Positions 15,579 to 25,210 of a DNA stretch of 64,000 nt are shown here, piece by piece (within the stretch, counting starts at the first letter, position 1; every line of letters begins with the position of its first letter). The translations under genes were made by a program, and so were the position numbers. Origin of the DNA: Parabacteroides faecis (GTDB lineage: Bacteria; Bacteroidota; Bacteroidia; Bacteroidales; Tannerellaceae); NCBI RefSeq assembly GCF_014647375.1, contig NZ_BMPB01000009.1, positions 1-64,000 of the forward strand, read 5' to 3'. The notes under the pieces are model-generated. The model was not told the DNA's origin. It saw only the letters and a list, made by a program, of their open reading frames with translations, and made no database searches.

Positions 15579-17441
15579 ATGGCAGAACTAAAAGAAAAAC
15601 TTTTCTCAGAATTCGCTCCGGTCTCTACTGAAGAATGGATGGCGAAGATTACGGCTGACCTGAAAGGTGCCCCGTTTGAGAAAAAGCTTGTTTGGAAGAC
15701 AGGCGAAGGATTTAATGTAAATCCTTTCTATCGTGCAGAAGACATCGAAGGTTTGAAGACTACCGAGTCTCTTCCCGGTGAATTCCCTTATGTTCGCGGA
15801 ACAAAGAAGGATAACGATTGGAAGGTACGCCAGAACATCGAAGTAACTTGTTTCAAAGAAGCCAACGAAAAAGCGCTTGACATTCTGAACAAAGGTATTA
15901 CTTCACTCGGTTTCATCATCAAAGGTGATGAAGTGAATGCCGAAAATATTGCAACATTACTGGATGGTATCTGTCCGGAAGCTGTAGAACTGAACTTCAA
16001 CACTTGCAACTGCAAGGCTGAAAAGTTGATCGGCATCCTGGAATACTGTCTGAAAGGAAAAGACGTAGACCTGAACAAATGTTTCGGTTCTGTCAACTAC
16101 GATCCTTTCAAGAAACCTTTGGTAAAAGGTAAAGAAAATGGAAATTGGGTGGAAGCTGCATCTGCTGTGCTCAAAGCAGGACAGGCTTTACCTGGTTATA
16201 AAGTATTAGCTGTAAACGGTTTCTACTTCAACAATGCCGGTGCTTATATCACTCAGGAACTGGGTTATTCATTGGCTTGGGGTAACGAACTGATGGCTAA
16301 ACTGACTGAAGCCGGTTTCAGTGCAGACGAAGTTGCCAAGAAGATCAAATTCAATCTGGGTATCAGCTCTAACTATTTCATGGAAATAGCAAAGTTCCGT
16401 GCTGCCCGTTGGTTGTGGGCCGAGATCGTTGCTGCTTACAATCCTGCATGTAACTGTGCTTGCAAGATGAATGCACATGCTCAGACTTCCGAATGGAACA
16501 TGACTGTTTACGATGCTCACGTAAACCTGTTGCGTTCTCAGACTGAAGCGATGTCTGCTGCTTTGGCCGGTGTCGATTCTATCACTGTTCGTCCGTTCGA
16601 TAAGACTTATCAGACTCCGGATGATTTCTCAGAACGTATTGCACGCAACCAGCAATTGTTACTGAAAGAAGAATGTCACCTGGATAAGGTGGTCGATCCT
16701 TCTGCCGGTTCTTATTATGTAGAAGTACTGACTAACTCGTTGGCTGACGTTGCCTGGAAACTGTTCCTGGAAGTAGAAGACAAAGGCGGTTTCGGTGCTG
16801 AAGTGGCTAACGGTAACATACAGAATGCAGTAAATGCTTCTAACGTAGCCCGTAAGAAAGCGGTTGCTACCCGTCGCGAAATCCTGCTGGGTTCTAACCA
16901 GTTCCCGAACTTCACAGAAGTAGCTGCCGGTAAGATCAAAGAAACAGCATCCTGCTGTTGTGGCGGTGGTCACTCTTGTGGTGAATCAACGGTTACTCCT
17001 CTTGATTTCTCTCGTGGTGCATCTGAATTTGAAGCATTGCGTCTGGCTACGGAAAATAGCGGTAAAACTCCGAAAGTGTTTATGTTGACTATCGGTAACC
17101 TGTCTATGCGTATTGCCCGTTCACAGTTCTCAAGTAACTTCTTTGCTTGTGCAGGATACAAGGTAATTGATAACTTAGGTTTCGAAACAGTGGAAGCCGG
17201 TGTTGATGCTGCCATGAAAGCTGGTGCTCAGATCGTTGTTCTTTGTTCTAGTGATGACGAATATGCAGAATTCGCTCCTGCTGCTTACAAAGCATTGGCC
17301 GGACGTGCTGAGTTCGTTGTAGCCGGTGCTCCTGAATGTATGGAAGACCTGAAAGCTCAGGGTATCGATCAATTTATCAATGTAAAGAGCAACGTACTTG
17401 AAACATTGAAGGCTTTCAACGCAAAATTAGGAATCGCTTAA
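15579..17441 (+). CDS. mutA: Methylmalonyl-CoA mutase small (beta) subunit
   Basis: 620 residues; structural partner of MutB in the heterodimer that interconverts succinyl-CoA and (R)-methylmalonyl-CoA, part of the succinate-propionate route of Bacteroidales. It resembles the TIM-barrel of MutB (KLVWKTGEGFNVNPFYRAED near 38-57; AQTSEWNMTVYDAHVNLLRSQ split near 306-326) and has a C-terminal Rossmann-like region, but it lacks the DxHxxG cobalamin motif, as expected of this subunit. It contains unusual Cys-rich patches: CNCK near 147, CNCACK near 291-296 and SCCCGGGHSC near 457-466. Twelve bases separate it from mutB, so the two are co-transcribed. Confidence 0.95.
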   Translation: MAELKEKLFSEFAPVSTEEWMAKITADLKGAPFEKKLVWKTGEGFNVNPFYRAEDIEGLKTTESLPGEFPYVRGTKKDNDWKVRQNIEVTCFKEANEKALDILNKGITSLGFIIKGDEVNAENIATLLDGICPEAVELNFNTCNCKAEKLIGILEYCLKGKDVDLNKCFGSVNYDPFKKPLVKGKENGNWVEAASAVLKAGQALPGYKVLAVNGFYFNNAGAYITQELGYSLAWGNELMAKLTEAGFSADEVAKKIKFNLGISSNYFMEIAKFRAARWLWAEIVAAYNPACNCACKMNAHAQTSEWNMTVYDAHVNLLRSQTEAMSAALAGVDSITVRPFDKTYQTPDDFSERIARNQQLLLKEECHLDKVVDPSAGSYYVEVLTNSLADVAWKLFLEVEDKGGFGAEVANGNIQNAVNASNVARKKAVATRREILLGSNQFPNFTEVAAGKIKETASCCCGGGHSCGESTVTPLDFSRGASEFEALRLATENSGKTPKVFMLTIGNLSMRIARSQFSSNFFACAGYKVIDNLGFETVEAGVDAAMKAGAQIVVLCSSDDEYAEFAPAAYKALAGRAEFVVAGAPECMEDLKAQGIDQFINVKSNVLETLKAFNAKLGIA

Positions 17442-17453
17442 GTAGAAACAATT

Positions 17454-19604
17454 ATGAGACCAAATTTTAAAAACATAGATATCAAGAATGCCGGTTTTGC
17501 AGCTACCAATGCTGCCGAATGGGCAAAAGCCAATGGCATTGAAGCCGATTGGAAAACACCTGAGCATATCGAGGTGAAACCTGTTTATACGAAAGATGAC
17601 CTGGAAGGTATGGAGCATCTGCACTATGCTTCCGGTTTGCCTCCTTATCTGCGTGGCCCGTATAGCGGTATGTATGCTATGCGTCCCTGGACGATCCGTC
17701 AGTATGCCGGTTTCTCTACAGCAGAAGAATCAAATGCATTCTATCGTCGTAACCTGGCTTCCGGTCAGAAAGGTCTGTCTGTTGCATTCGACCTTCCGAC
17801 ACACCGCGGATACGATGCCGACAACGAACGTGTAGTCGGTGACGTAGGTAAAGCTGGTGTTTCCATCTGTTCACTGGAAAACATGAAAGTTCTGTTCGCT
17901 GGTATTCCTTTGAACAAGATGTCTGTTTCCATGACCATGAACGGTGGTGTTCTTCCAGTATTGGCATTCTACATCAACGCAGGTCTGGAACAGGGCGCTA
18001 AGTTGGAAGAAATGGCCGGTACGATTCAGAACGATATCCTGAAAGAGTTCATGGTGCGTAATACCTATATTTATCCGCCTGAATTCTCTATGAAGATCAT
18101 TGCAGATATCTTCGAATATACATCACAGAAGATGCCGAAATTCAATTCTATCTCTATCTCCGGTTACCATATGCAGGAAGCCGGTGCTACAGCAGATATT
18201 GAAATGGCTTATACACTGTGTGACGGTATGGAATATCTTCGTGCCGGTGTGAACGCAGGTATCGATGTGGATGCATTCGCTCCGCGTCTGTCATTCTTCT
18301 GGGCTATCGGTGTGAACCACTTTATGGAAATCGCCAAGATGCGTGCTGCACGTATGTTGTGGGCGAAGATTGTGAAGAGCTTTGGCGCCAAGAACCCGAA
18401 ATCACTGGCATTGCGTACTCACTGCCAGACTTCAGGATGGTCGTTGACGGAACAAGATCCGTTCAACAACGTAGGTCGTACTTGTATCGAGGCTATGGCT
18501 GCTGCACTGGGACATACACAGTCTCTGCACACCAACGCGCTGGACGAAGCTATCGCATTGCCGACAGACTTCTCTGCACGTATCGCTCGTAACACCCAGA
18601 TTTATATCCAGGAAGAAACGAAGATCTGTAAGGAAATCGACCCATGGGCAGGTTCCTATTATGTAGAGTCTTTGACAAATGAACTGGTACACAAAGGTTG
18701 GGCTTTGATCCAGGAAATCGAAAGTATGGGCGGTATGGCAAAAGCTATCGAAACTGGTCTTCCGAAGATGCGTATCGAAGAAGCTGCAGCTCGTACTCAG
18801 GCTCGTATCGACTCTGGCGTTCAGACAATCGTCGGTGTTAACAAATACCGTCTGCCGAAAGAAGATCCGATCGATATCCTTGAAATCGACAATACAGCCG
18901 TTCGTAACGAACAGGTAGCAGCACTTAAGGTATTGCGTGAAAACCGCGATGAGGCAGCTGTTCAGCAGGCATTGGCCGATATCACTGAATGTGTAAAAAC
19001 TAAGAAAGGCAACTTGCTGGAACTGGCTGTTAAGGCTGCCGGCCTGCGTGCATCCTTGGGAGAGATCTCGGATGCCTGCGAAGTTGTTGTAGGGCGTTAT
19101 AAAGCAATCATCAGAACTATTTCAGGCGTGTATTCATCAGAAACAAAGAAAGACGCAGACTTTATCAGGGCTTGCGAGCTGACAGAAAAGTTTGCAAAAA
19201 AAGAAGGTCGTCAGCCTCGTATCATGATCGCTAAGATGGGTCAGGACGGACACGACCGTGGTGCTAAAGTTGTTGCAACTGGTTATGCAGACTGTGGTTT
19301 CGACGTGGATATGGGACCATTGTTCCAGACTCCGGCAGAAGCTGCCCGTCAGGCTGTTGAAAACGATGTTCACGTTATGGGTGTTTCTTCTCTGGCTGCC
19401 GGACACAAGACATTGATCCCGCAGGTAATTGAAGAACTGAAGAATTTAGGCCGCGAGGACATCATCGTTATTGCCGGTGGTGTAATTCCTGCACAGGATT
19501 ATGACTTCCTGTATAAAGCAGGTGTTGCTGCTATCTTCGGTCCGGGTACTTCAGTGGCTAAGGCTGCTGTTCAGATCCTGGAAATCCTGATAGGAGAAGA
19601 ATAA
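17454..19604 (+). CDS. mutB: Methylmalonyl-CoA mutase large (alpha) subunit
   Basis: 716 residues; catalytic, adenosylcobalamin-binding subunit. The N-terminal barrel has [10 protein letters not shown] near 104-113 and [14 protein letters not shown] near 202-215. The C-terminal cobalamin domain (about 580-716) holds [18 protein letters not shown], the DxHxxG motif whose histidine ligates cobalt, then [11 protein letters not shown] and IAGGVIP. Length and motifs match the family. It depends on the cofactor made by the operon at 438-4922. Neither epimerase nor decarboxylase genes are in this window. Confidence 0.97.
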   Translation: MRPNFKNIDIKNAGFAATNAAEWAKANGIEADWKTPEHIEVKPVYTKDDLEGMEHLHYASGLPPYLRGPYSGMYAMRPWTIRQYAGFSTAEESNAFYRRNLASGQKGLSVAFDLPTHRGYDADNERVVGDVGKAGVSICSLENMKVLFAGIPLNKMSVSMTMNGGVLPVLAFYINAGLEQGAKLEEMAGTIQNDILKEFMVRNTYIYPPEFSMKIIADIFEYTSQKMPKFNSISISGYHMQEAGATADIEMAYTLCDGMEYLRAGVNAGIDVDAFAPRLSFFWAIGVNHFMEIAKMRAARMLWAKIVKSFGAKNPKSLALRTHCQTSGWSLTEQDPFNNVGRTCIEAMAAALGHTQSLHTNALDEAIALPTDFSARIARNTQIYIQEETKICKEIDPWAGSYYVESLTNELVHKGWALIQEIESMGGMAKAIETGLPKMRIEEAAARTQARIDSGVQTIVGVNKYRLPKEDPIDILEIDNTAVRNEQVAALKVLRENRDEAAVQQALADITECVKTKKGNLLELAVKAAGLRASLGEISDACEVVVGRYKAIIRTISGVYSSETKKDADFIRACELTEKFAKKEGRQPRIMIAKMGQDGHDRGAKVVATGYADCGFDVDMGPLFQTPAEAARQAVENDVHVMGVSSLAAGHKTLIPQVIEELKNLGREDIIVIAGGVIPAQDYDFLYKAGVAAIFGPGTSVAKAAVQILEILIGEE

Positions 19605-19629
19605 TACGGTATAGTTTATTCAATAGATG

Positions 19630-19665
19630 CTGCGCAGTTTCCGGAAGGGGGCTGCGCAGTTTTTT
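19630..19665 (+). terminator. Terminator after mutB
   Basis: CTGCGCAG at 19630-19637 and again at 19652-19659 (the octamer is self-complementary) form a stem followed by six T. It ends the mutAB transcript. Confidence 0.88.
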
Positions 19666-19696
19666 GTATATAAAATGGATTTATCAATACTTTTCT

Positions 19697-19704
19697 TATC
19701 TTTG
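19697..19704 (+). promoter_or_regulatory. -7 promoter element of the ECF sigma gene
   Basis: TATCTTTG fits the housekeeping -7 consensus, 65 bases upstream of the sigma factor ATG. No good -33 is seen. Confidence 0.5.
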
Positions 19705-19769
19705 TCTTAGAGATATGAGATAAGAATATTATTCTGTGTTTATAGTTCGTATTAATAGATTTGTTATAT

Positions 19770-20363
19770 ATGGTCCGAAACTCACAAGACCTCAAAAATG
19801 AAACTACACTTTGGGAGCTTTTCCGGAATGGGGAAGAGAGTGCTTTTTCTGCGCTCTTTGAGTTGACATCAGATAAATTGTACAGATACGGAACAAAGTT
19901 CGTCAGTGATGAGGAACTGGTGAAAGATTGTATCCAGGAACTATTCATTAAATTGTATGAGAACCGGCAACAACTGCCGGCTTTAACCAACCCGCTGTTT
20001 TACCTGTTCAGTTCATTGAAAAATTTATTGATCGATATGATCCGCCATAACCAGCGGATGGTCTATATTTCGCCGGAAGAATTGCCATTTCATGTACAAT
20101 TTGCATTTAACCAGGAGGACGAAGAAGAACCGGATGAAAATATAAAAGCCAGGTTTGAAGAAGTTCTCTGCCTGTTGTCCGACCGTCAGAAAGAAGCGAT
20201 CTATTTACGTTTTCAGGCTGATATGTCGTATGAAGAAATATCCCAGTTGCTGGGTATAAATAATCAGTCAGCCCGTAACATCGTTCACAGGGCTATGGAA
20301 AAAATTCGGAATTGTCTGAATATAGATGCACTTATAGTGTTGTTTTTAAGCTCATTGAACTGA
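19770..20363 (+). CDS. ECF RNA polymerase sigma factor
   Basis: 197 residues. Region 2 covers about 12-80 (LFRNGEESAFSALFELTSDKLYRYG, then LVKDCIQELFIKLYENR), and region 4 covers about 125-180 (LLSDRQKEAIYLRFQADMSYEEISQLLG, then a helix-turn-helix with NNQSARNIVHRAMEKI). This is the Bacteroidetes ECF group that pairs with FecR-like anti-sigmas. I use the ATG at 19770; a TTG nine bases upstream is possible. It is followed by the FecR gene after 96 bases and then by susC, so it most likely drives that operon once a ligand signal is relayed. Confidence 0.92.
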   Translation: MVRNSQDLKNETTLWELFRNGEESAFSALFELTSDKLYRYGTKFVSDEELVKDCIQELFIKLYENRQQLPALTNPLFYLFSSLKNLLIDMIRHNQRMVYISPEELPFHVQFAFNQEDEEEPDENIKARFEEVLCLLSDRQKEAIYLRFQADMSYEEISQLLGINNQSARNIVHRAMEKIRNCLNIDALIVLFLSSLN

Positions 20364-20459
20364 TAGCTTAAATTATTTCTTATTTTTTCTCTTTTGAGTG
20401 AGTACAAAACGCGACCCATTTTCGTTTCCCTAATGAATACATAACAGACATATTGCAGG

Positions 20460-21548
20460 ATGAATAACTCAGAAGAAAATAAAAAATGTTCGGAAGAAGA
20501 TCTCCGATTATTGAAACGGAAGATCAGGGTAGTTGATGAGGGGCTTTCTTCAGAGGCTCGAACGGAATTATGGGCAAAAATAGAATCTGCCATTCACCGT
20601 CCGCGACGTGTGTCTGTTTCCTTTTCCATGTTCCTGCGTTATGCTGCTGTTGTTGCCATATTGTTTACTGCTACATATTATATATATACAAATTCATCTT
20701 CTCAGGAAGAAGTCGATTATGGCAGTATTCTTTCCAATACTCGATTGCCGGATGAAGCTTCGGAAAATGTAATGGTGATCTTGGGAGATAAGGATAAAAT
20801 AGAGTTTGAAGACAAAGATGTACAGGTATCCCATGACGAACAAGGGAATATGCGTGTGAATCAGAAACAGATAGATCTGCCGGAATCGTCAGCCCGGGAA
20901 TACAACCAACTGATCGTCCCACATGGGAAGACGACCCGTGTAACATTGAGCGATGGTTCCAGTATCTGGGCTAATTCAGGGACAAAACTGGTTTATCCGG
21001 CAGTTTTTGCCTCTGAAAAACGGGAGATATATGTAGAAGGCGAAATATATCTGGAGGTGGCGCGTAATGAAAAACATCCGTTTGTGGTAAAAACCGATAT
21101 GATGGAAGTGAATGTGCTGGGGACATCTTTTAATGTATCTGCCTATAAAAATGACAAACAACAGTTTGTTGCATTGGCTACAGGTTCTGTAGCGGTTAAA
21201 GTCACAAATAAAAAGAATGTGACAACCATGAAGCCTAATCAGCTGTATACTTTAGAGAAGAATACGTTTGCAACTAAGGTTGAGGATGCGGATATATATG
21301 AATATATCTGTTGGAAAGACGGTTTCCTGATCTTTCGTAATGAATCGCTGACAGATGTCCTGAAGAAAATAGAACGATATTATAATGTAGTCCTGACTTT
21401 TGATCCTGCCGAGGTTAGTAAAGTGACGGTAAGCGGAAAACTGGATCTCAAGTCGGATATCAGGGAGACTTTCCGGATCATATCTATCACGGCGCCGATA
21501 GTATATGAAAAAGAGGGTGATGTCATAAAGATTAGTGTTAAACAATAA
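20460..21548 (+). CDS. FecR-type anti-sigma factor
   Basis: 362 residues. A charged cytoplasmic N-terminal part (about 1-60) should hold the sigma factor. A single membrane helix lies near 62-80 (FLRYAAVVAILFTATYYIY). The periplasmic FecR domain has the signature VPHGKTTRVTLSDGSSIWAN near 153-172, then YPAVFASEKREIYVEGEIYLEV, and a C-terminal DUF4974-like secretin/STN-fold segment (LTDVLKKIERYYNVVL). This is the standard transducer between the STN domain of the next gene's receptor and the ECF sigma factor. It sits between sigma and SusC in the expected order. Confidence 0.93.
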   Translation: MNNSEENKKCSEEDLRLLKRKIRVVDEGLSSEARTELWAKIESAIHRPRRVSVSFSMFLRYAAVVAILFTATYYIYTNSSSQEEVDYGSILSNTRLPDEASENVMVILGDKDKIEFEDKDVQVSHDEQGNMRVNQKQIDLPESSAREYNQLIVPHGKTTRVTLSDGSSIWANSGTKLVYPAVFASEKREIYVEGEIYLEVARNEKHPFVVKTDMMEVNVLGTSFNVSAYKNDKQQFVALATGSVAVKVTNKKNVTTMKPNQLYTLEKNTFATKVEDADIYEYICWKDGFLIFRNESLTDVLKKIERYYNVVLTFDPAEVSKVTVSGKLDLKSDIRETFRIISITAPIVYEKEGDVIKISVKQ

Positions 21549-21589
21549 AAAACGGAATACCATGGGATAGAAGAGACATAAAAAGAAAA

Positions 21590-21616
21590 CCGGAAAGTAC
21601 TGGTCCTACTTTCCGG
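21590..21616 (+). promoter_or_regulatory. Hairpin between fecR and susC
   Basis: CCGGAAAGTA and TACTTTCCGG form a perfect 10-base stem with a 7-base loop. There is no T run directly after, so it is more likely an RNA stabiliser or attenuation element than a full terminator. It could help set the much higher level expected of susC over fecR. Confidence 0.5.
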
Positions 21617-21679
21617 CTAGGTTCTAATTAAAAAAGCTTTACTAAAAACATTTTTTAATCTAAAAACATATACAAAGGT

Positions 21680-24600
21680 ATGAAATTAATCACAAATCCC
21701 CGGAATTCTTATAAAGAATTTCGGAAAGTACTTCATATTATGAGAATTACTTTGTTACTCTTGCTGTTTGTAACATATGGGTGGGCGAATGAAGCAACGT
21801 ATGCCCAGGTTACAGAAATCTATCTATCTTCAGGAAATAAAACCCTGCAAGAAGTATTCAGCGAAATCGAAGGAAAAACCGAATTTATATTCTTTTATAA
21901 TGACAATGCAATCGACTTGTCTAAAAAAGTCCATGTGGAAAAGTCTCACGGCTCTATCGATGAGATCCTGGATAACTTACTGAAAGGATCCGGCGCTGAT
22001 TATAAAATTGTAGACCGTCAGATCATTTTTTATAAAAGGAAACAGGATCCAGAAGTCCTGGTCGCTCAAGCAGTTGTGGAAAAAAAACATATAACGGGAC
22101 TTGTATTGGATGAGCATAAGCTACCGGTTATCGGAGCCAATGTGGTGGAAAAGGGTACTACCAATGGCACCGTCACCGATCTGGATGGAAAATTTGCATT
22201 GGCGGTTCAGGATAATGCTGTTTTACTGGTTTCTTATATCGGTTATATTACGCAGGAAATCCCTATAAAAGGTAACAACCAGTTAAACATTATGCTGCAG
22301 GAAGATTCCAAAAGTCTGGATGAAGTAGTAGTTGTCGGCTATGGTACACAGAAAAAGGTGAATTTAACCGGCTCTGTCGATGTGATTACCGAAGAAGTGT
22401 TGGCAAACCGTTCGGCTCCTACCATGTCCCAGTTGATACAGGGAGCTTCGCCTAACCTGAATATCAGTATGAATAGCCTGGGAGGTGAACCCGGTGCTGC
22501 ACGAACCTGGAATATACGTGGTACCGGTTCTCTGGCGGGGAATCAGTCTCCGTTGGTTCTGGTCGACGGTGTGGAAACGAATATCGATATGGTCGATCCA
22601 GAGTCAATTGAAAGTATATCGGTTCTGAAGGATGCTTCAGCTTCAGCGATATATGGTTCAAGAGCTCCTTTCGGGGTTATATTGGTAACGACTAAGAAAG
22701 GAAAAAAGAATCAGGAAATGCATATACAGTATAATAACAATCTGTCTTTTGCTTCTCCGTTGAATATTCCTCATTTCGTGGATGCATTGACCTGGGTGAC
22801 AGCTTATAACCAGATACAGGCAAACTCAGGATTGGCTCCTATCTACCCGGATGCACAGGTACAGCGTGTAAAAGATTATATGGCCGGAACGTACAAGCCG
22901 GAGTATAACCTGGACAGTCCGCCTGCCAGCATCTGGAGAGGAAGATGGGAAGGTAATGCGAATTACGACTGGCCCTCGATGTATTATAAGAAATCGGCTT
23001 TCTCGCAAAAGCATAATATCAATATAGAAGGTGGAGGAGAGAAAACGCAATACTATGTTTCTGCCGGATATCTGGATCAGGGTGGTTTATATAAATGGGG
23101 CGATGATAAATATCAGCGTTATAACGTGATGGCCAATGTCACTTCGGAAATCAAGAAATGGCTGAGATTTGACTTCAGTTCCAAATATTCCCGTTCTGAG
23201 ATAGACCGTCCGTTAGGTATTGTAGGACAATCTCAGGGATATATTTTACGCTCTTTCTTGTCTTTCGGGCCGTTGATGCCTATGTATAATGAAGATGGTA
23301 CGATCAGTAACCCATTGGTCCGTGCTTTGCAGAGTAACGGACGTGAACGCAAGGAAAATCACGATCTGGGACTAACACTGCGTGGTGAGATCGAACCGGT
23401 AACGGGATGGAAGACCAGCATTTCATATAATTATAATTATGGAGGCAGTTCCAATATACAGAATCCCAAACCTGTACAAGTTCAGAATCCGAACGGTTCG
23501 ATCGGTAATATCGGTGCTCCGGAAAGCGGTTCTGTAGAACAACTGGCTTATTCATATTATACACTTGTTAACGGAATCACTTCGTATGAGAAAACATGGA
23601 AAGATCATAATTTCAAAGTGTTGCTCGGATATGAAAGAGAGACAAGTTATTTCCGTGGTCTGTACGGTTCAAAGATGCAGTTGATCACGGAAGAGGTTCC
23701 TTCGATCAATACGGCATTGGGTAATGTGACTTTATCGGATGAGATCACTCATTGGGCGACAGAAGGTTATTTCGGACGTGTTAATTATAACTACAAGGAA
23801 AAATATCTGTTTGAATTCAGTGCACGTTATAATGGTTCTTCCCGTTTTGCGAAGAATTCGAGATGGGGCTTTTTTCCATCTGTTTCAGTCGGATATAATA
23901 TATCGAAAGAAGATTTCTGGAAACCGGTGGAACCTTATGTGAATTCTCTGAAACTGCGTGGCTCATACGGCTCTTTAGGAAACCAGAATGTAGCCAACTA
24001 TCTGTATCTTTCCACTGTGCCTGTAAATAGGGATTTGCCTCATATTATCGGTAATTCGTTGCCTATATATGCGACGGTTCCCGGCATTGTTCCGAGCGAC
24101 TTGACCTGGGAAACTGTGACCACGTTGAATCTCGGTGCAGATGTGAACTTTCTGAATAACCGTCTCGGAGTAGTCTTTGACTGGTACAACAGGGTTACCA
24201 GCGATATGTTCGGGCCGGCGGAAAGTGTTCCTGCCGTATTGGGAACGAGTATTCCCTACAGTAATAATGCCAAGTTGTCTACCAAAGGTTTTGAATTGAC
24301 TGTAAGCTGGCGCGATCATATCACTTCGGACCTGTCTTACAATGTCGCTTTCAGTTTAGGTGATAGCCGTTCAACAATCCTTAAATACAAAAATGACAGC
24401 GGACGTATCGATGACTGGTATGAAGGTAAAAAGGTGGGAGAGATCTGGGGATTTGTCACAGACGGCATTATACAATCGGAAGGCGAAGCTATGCCCGACC
24501 AGTCTAAATATTATAATACCTGGGGACCTGGTGATATGAAATATAAAGACCTGGACGGTAATAATATTCTGGATGACGGTGCAAGAACACTGGATGATCA

Positions 24601-25198
24601 TGGGGACCTGAAGGTGATCGGTAACCATACGCCCCGTTTTAATTACGGTATTACAGCCGGTTTGACATGGAAGAATTTTGATTTCAATATGTTCTGGCAG
24701 GGAATTGGAAAACGGGATTATCTGGCTAATGCCAGTTTGAACCGATTTTTCGGAGTTGTAATAGGTGGAACACCCGGATCGGAATCTGCCTTGTTCAGCA
24801 ATAGTCCGGCCTTGGACTATTGGCGTCCGGCTGACGAACAGAGTGCATTGGGGCCTAATACCAATGCTTATTTTCCGAAGCCTTATTTCACTTATGAGCT
24901 GGAGAAGAATCGCCTGCCTCAGTCGAGATACGTGCTTAATGCCAGTTATTTGCGCCTGAAAAATCTTCAATTGGGTTATACGGTCCCGAAACATATTTCA
25001 AGAAAGCTGTTTTTACAGCGAATACGTATCTATGTATCCGGAGAAAATTTGCTGACAATAACAAAATTGCCTGATTCTTTGGAACCGGAGACAACAGTCG
25101 CTTCCGATCCGACTTTAGGAGGAGGAAATAAAGAAAATGCAGGGGCTATTTATCCGATATCGAGAAACTATTCATTCGGGATTAATCTAACCTTTTAA
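21680..25198 (+). CDS. SusC/RagA TonB-linked outer-membrane receptor with STN domain
   Basis: 1172 residues. After a long N-terminal region with a hydrophobic signal (LLLLLFVTYGW near 24-34, cleavage likely near TYAQ at 40-43), an STN domain spans about 48-115 (LQEVFSEIEGKTEFIFFY). This domain contacts FecR and marks a signalling receptor. A carboxypeptidase-regulatory-like domain follows at about 138-210, then the SusC-type SLDEVVVVGYGTQKKV near 213-228, the plug and a barrel ending in NLTF. It imports an oligosaccharide or glycopeptide captured by the SusD partner 12 bases downstream. The ligand is not readable from sequence; linked genes point to an amino-sugar or acidic glycan. Confidence 0.95.
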   Translation: MKLITNPRNSYKEFRKVLHIMRITLLLLLFVTYGWANEATYAQVTEIYLSSGNKTLQEVFSEIEGKTEFIFFYNDNAIDLSKKVHVEKSHGSIDEILDNLLKGSGADYKIVDRQIIFYKRKQDPEVLVAQAVVEKKHITGLVLDEHKLPVIGANVVEKGTTNGTVTDLDGKFALAVQDNAVLLVSYIGYITQEIPIKGNNQLNIMLQEDSKSLDEVVVVGYGTQKKVNLTGSVDVITEEVLANRSAPTMSQLIQGASPNLNISMNSLGGEPGAARTWNIRGTGSLAGNQSPLVLVDGVETNIDMVDPESIESISVLKDASASAIYGSRAPFGVILVTTKKGKKNQEMHIQYNNNLSFASPLNIPHFVDALTWVTAYNQIQANSGLAPIYPDAQVQRVKDYMAGTYKPEYNLDSPPASIWRGRWEGNANYDWPSMYYKKSAFSQKHNINIEGGGEKTQYYVSAGYLDQGGLYKWGDDKYQRYNVMANVTSEIKKWLRFDFSSKYSRSEIDRPLGIVGQSQGYILRSFLSFGPLMPMYNEDGTISNPLVRALQSNGRERKENHDLGLTLRGEIEPVTGWKTSISYNYNYGGSSNIQNPKPVQVQNPNGSIGNIGAPESGSVEQLAYSYYTLVNGITSYEKTWKDHNFKVLLGYERETSYFRGLYGSKMQLITEEVPSINTALGNVTLSDEITHWATEGYFGRVNYNYKEKYLFEFSARYNGSSRFAKNSRWGFFPSVSVGYNISKEDFWKPVEPYVNSLKLRGSYGSLGNQNVANYLYLSTVPVNRDLPHIIGNSLPIYATVPGIVPSDLTWETVTTLNLGADVNFLNNRLGVVFDWYNRVTSDMFGPAESVPAVLGTSIPYSNNAKLSTKGFELTVSWRDHITSDLSYNVAFSLGDSRSTILKYKNDSGRIDDWYEGKKVGEIWGFVTDGIIQSEGEAMPDQSKYYNTWGPGDMKYKDLDGNNILDDGARTLDDHGDLKVIGNHTPRFNYGITAGLTWKNFDFNMFWQGIGKRDYLANASLNRFFGVVIGGTPGSESALFSNSPALDYWRPADEQSALGPNTNAYFPKPYFTYELEKNRLPQSRYVLNASYLRLKNLQLGYTVPKHISRKLFLQRIRIYVSGENLLTITKLPDSLEPETTVASDPTLGGGNKENAGAIYPISRNYSFGINLTF

Positions 25199-25210
25199 AT
25201 CTACAGAGTT

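Noticed and set aside
17454..19604. Methylmalonyl-CoA mutase-linked GTPase or epimerase in the operon
   Set aside because: A terminator closes the operon after mutB and the next gene is the ECF sigma factor; no such partner is in the window.
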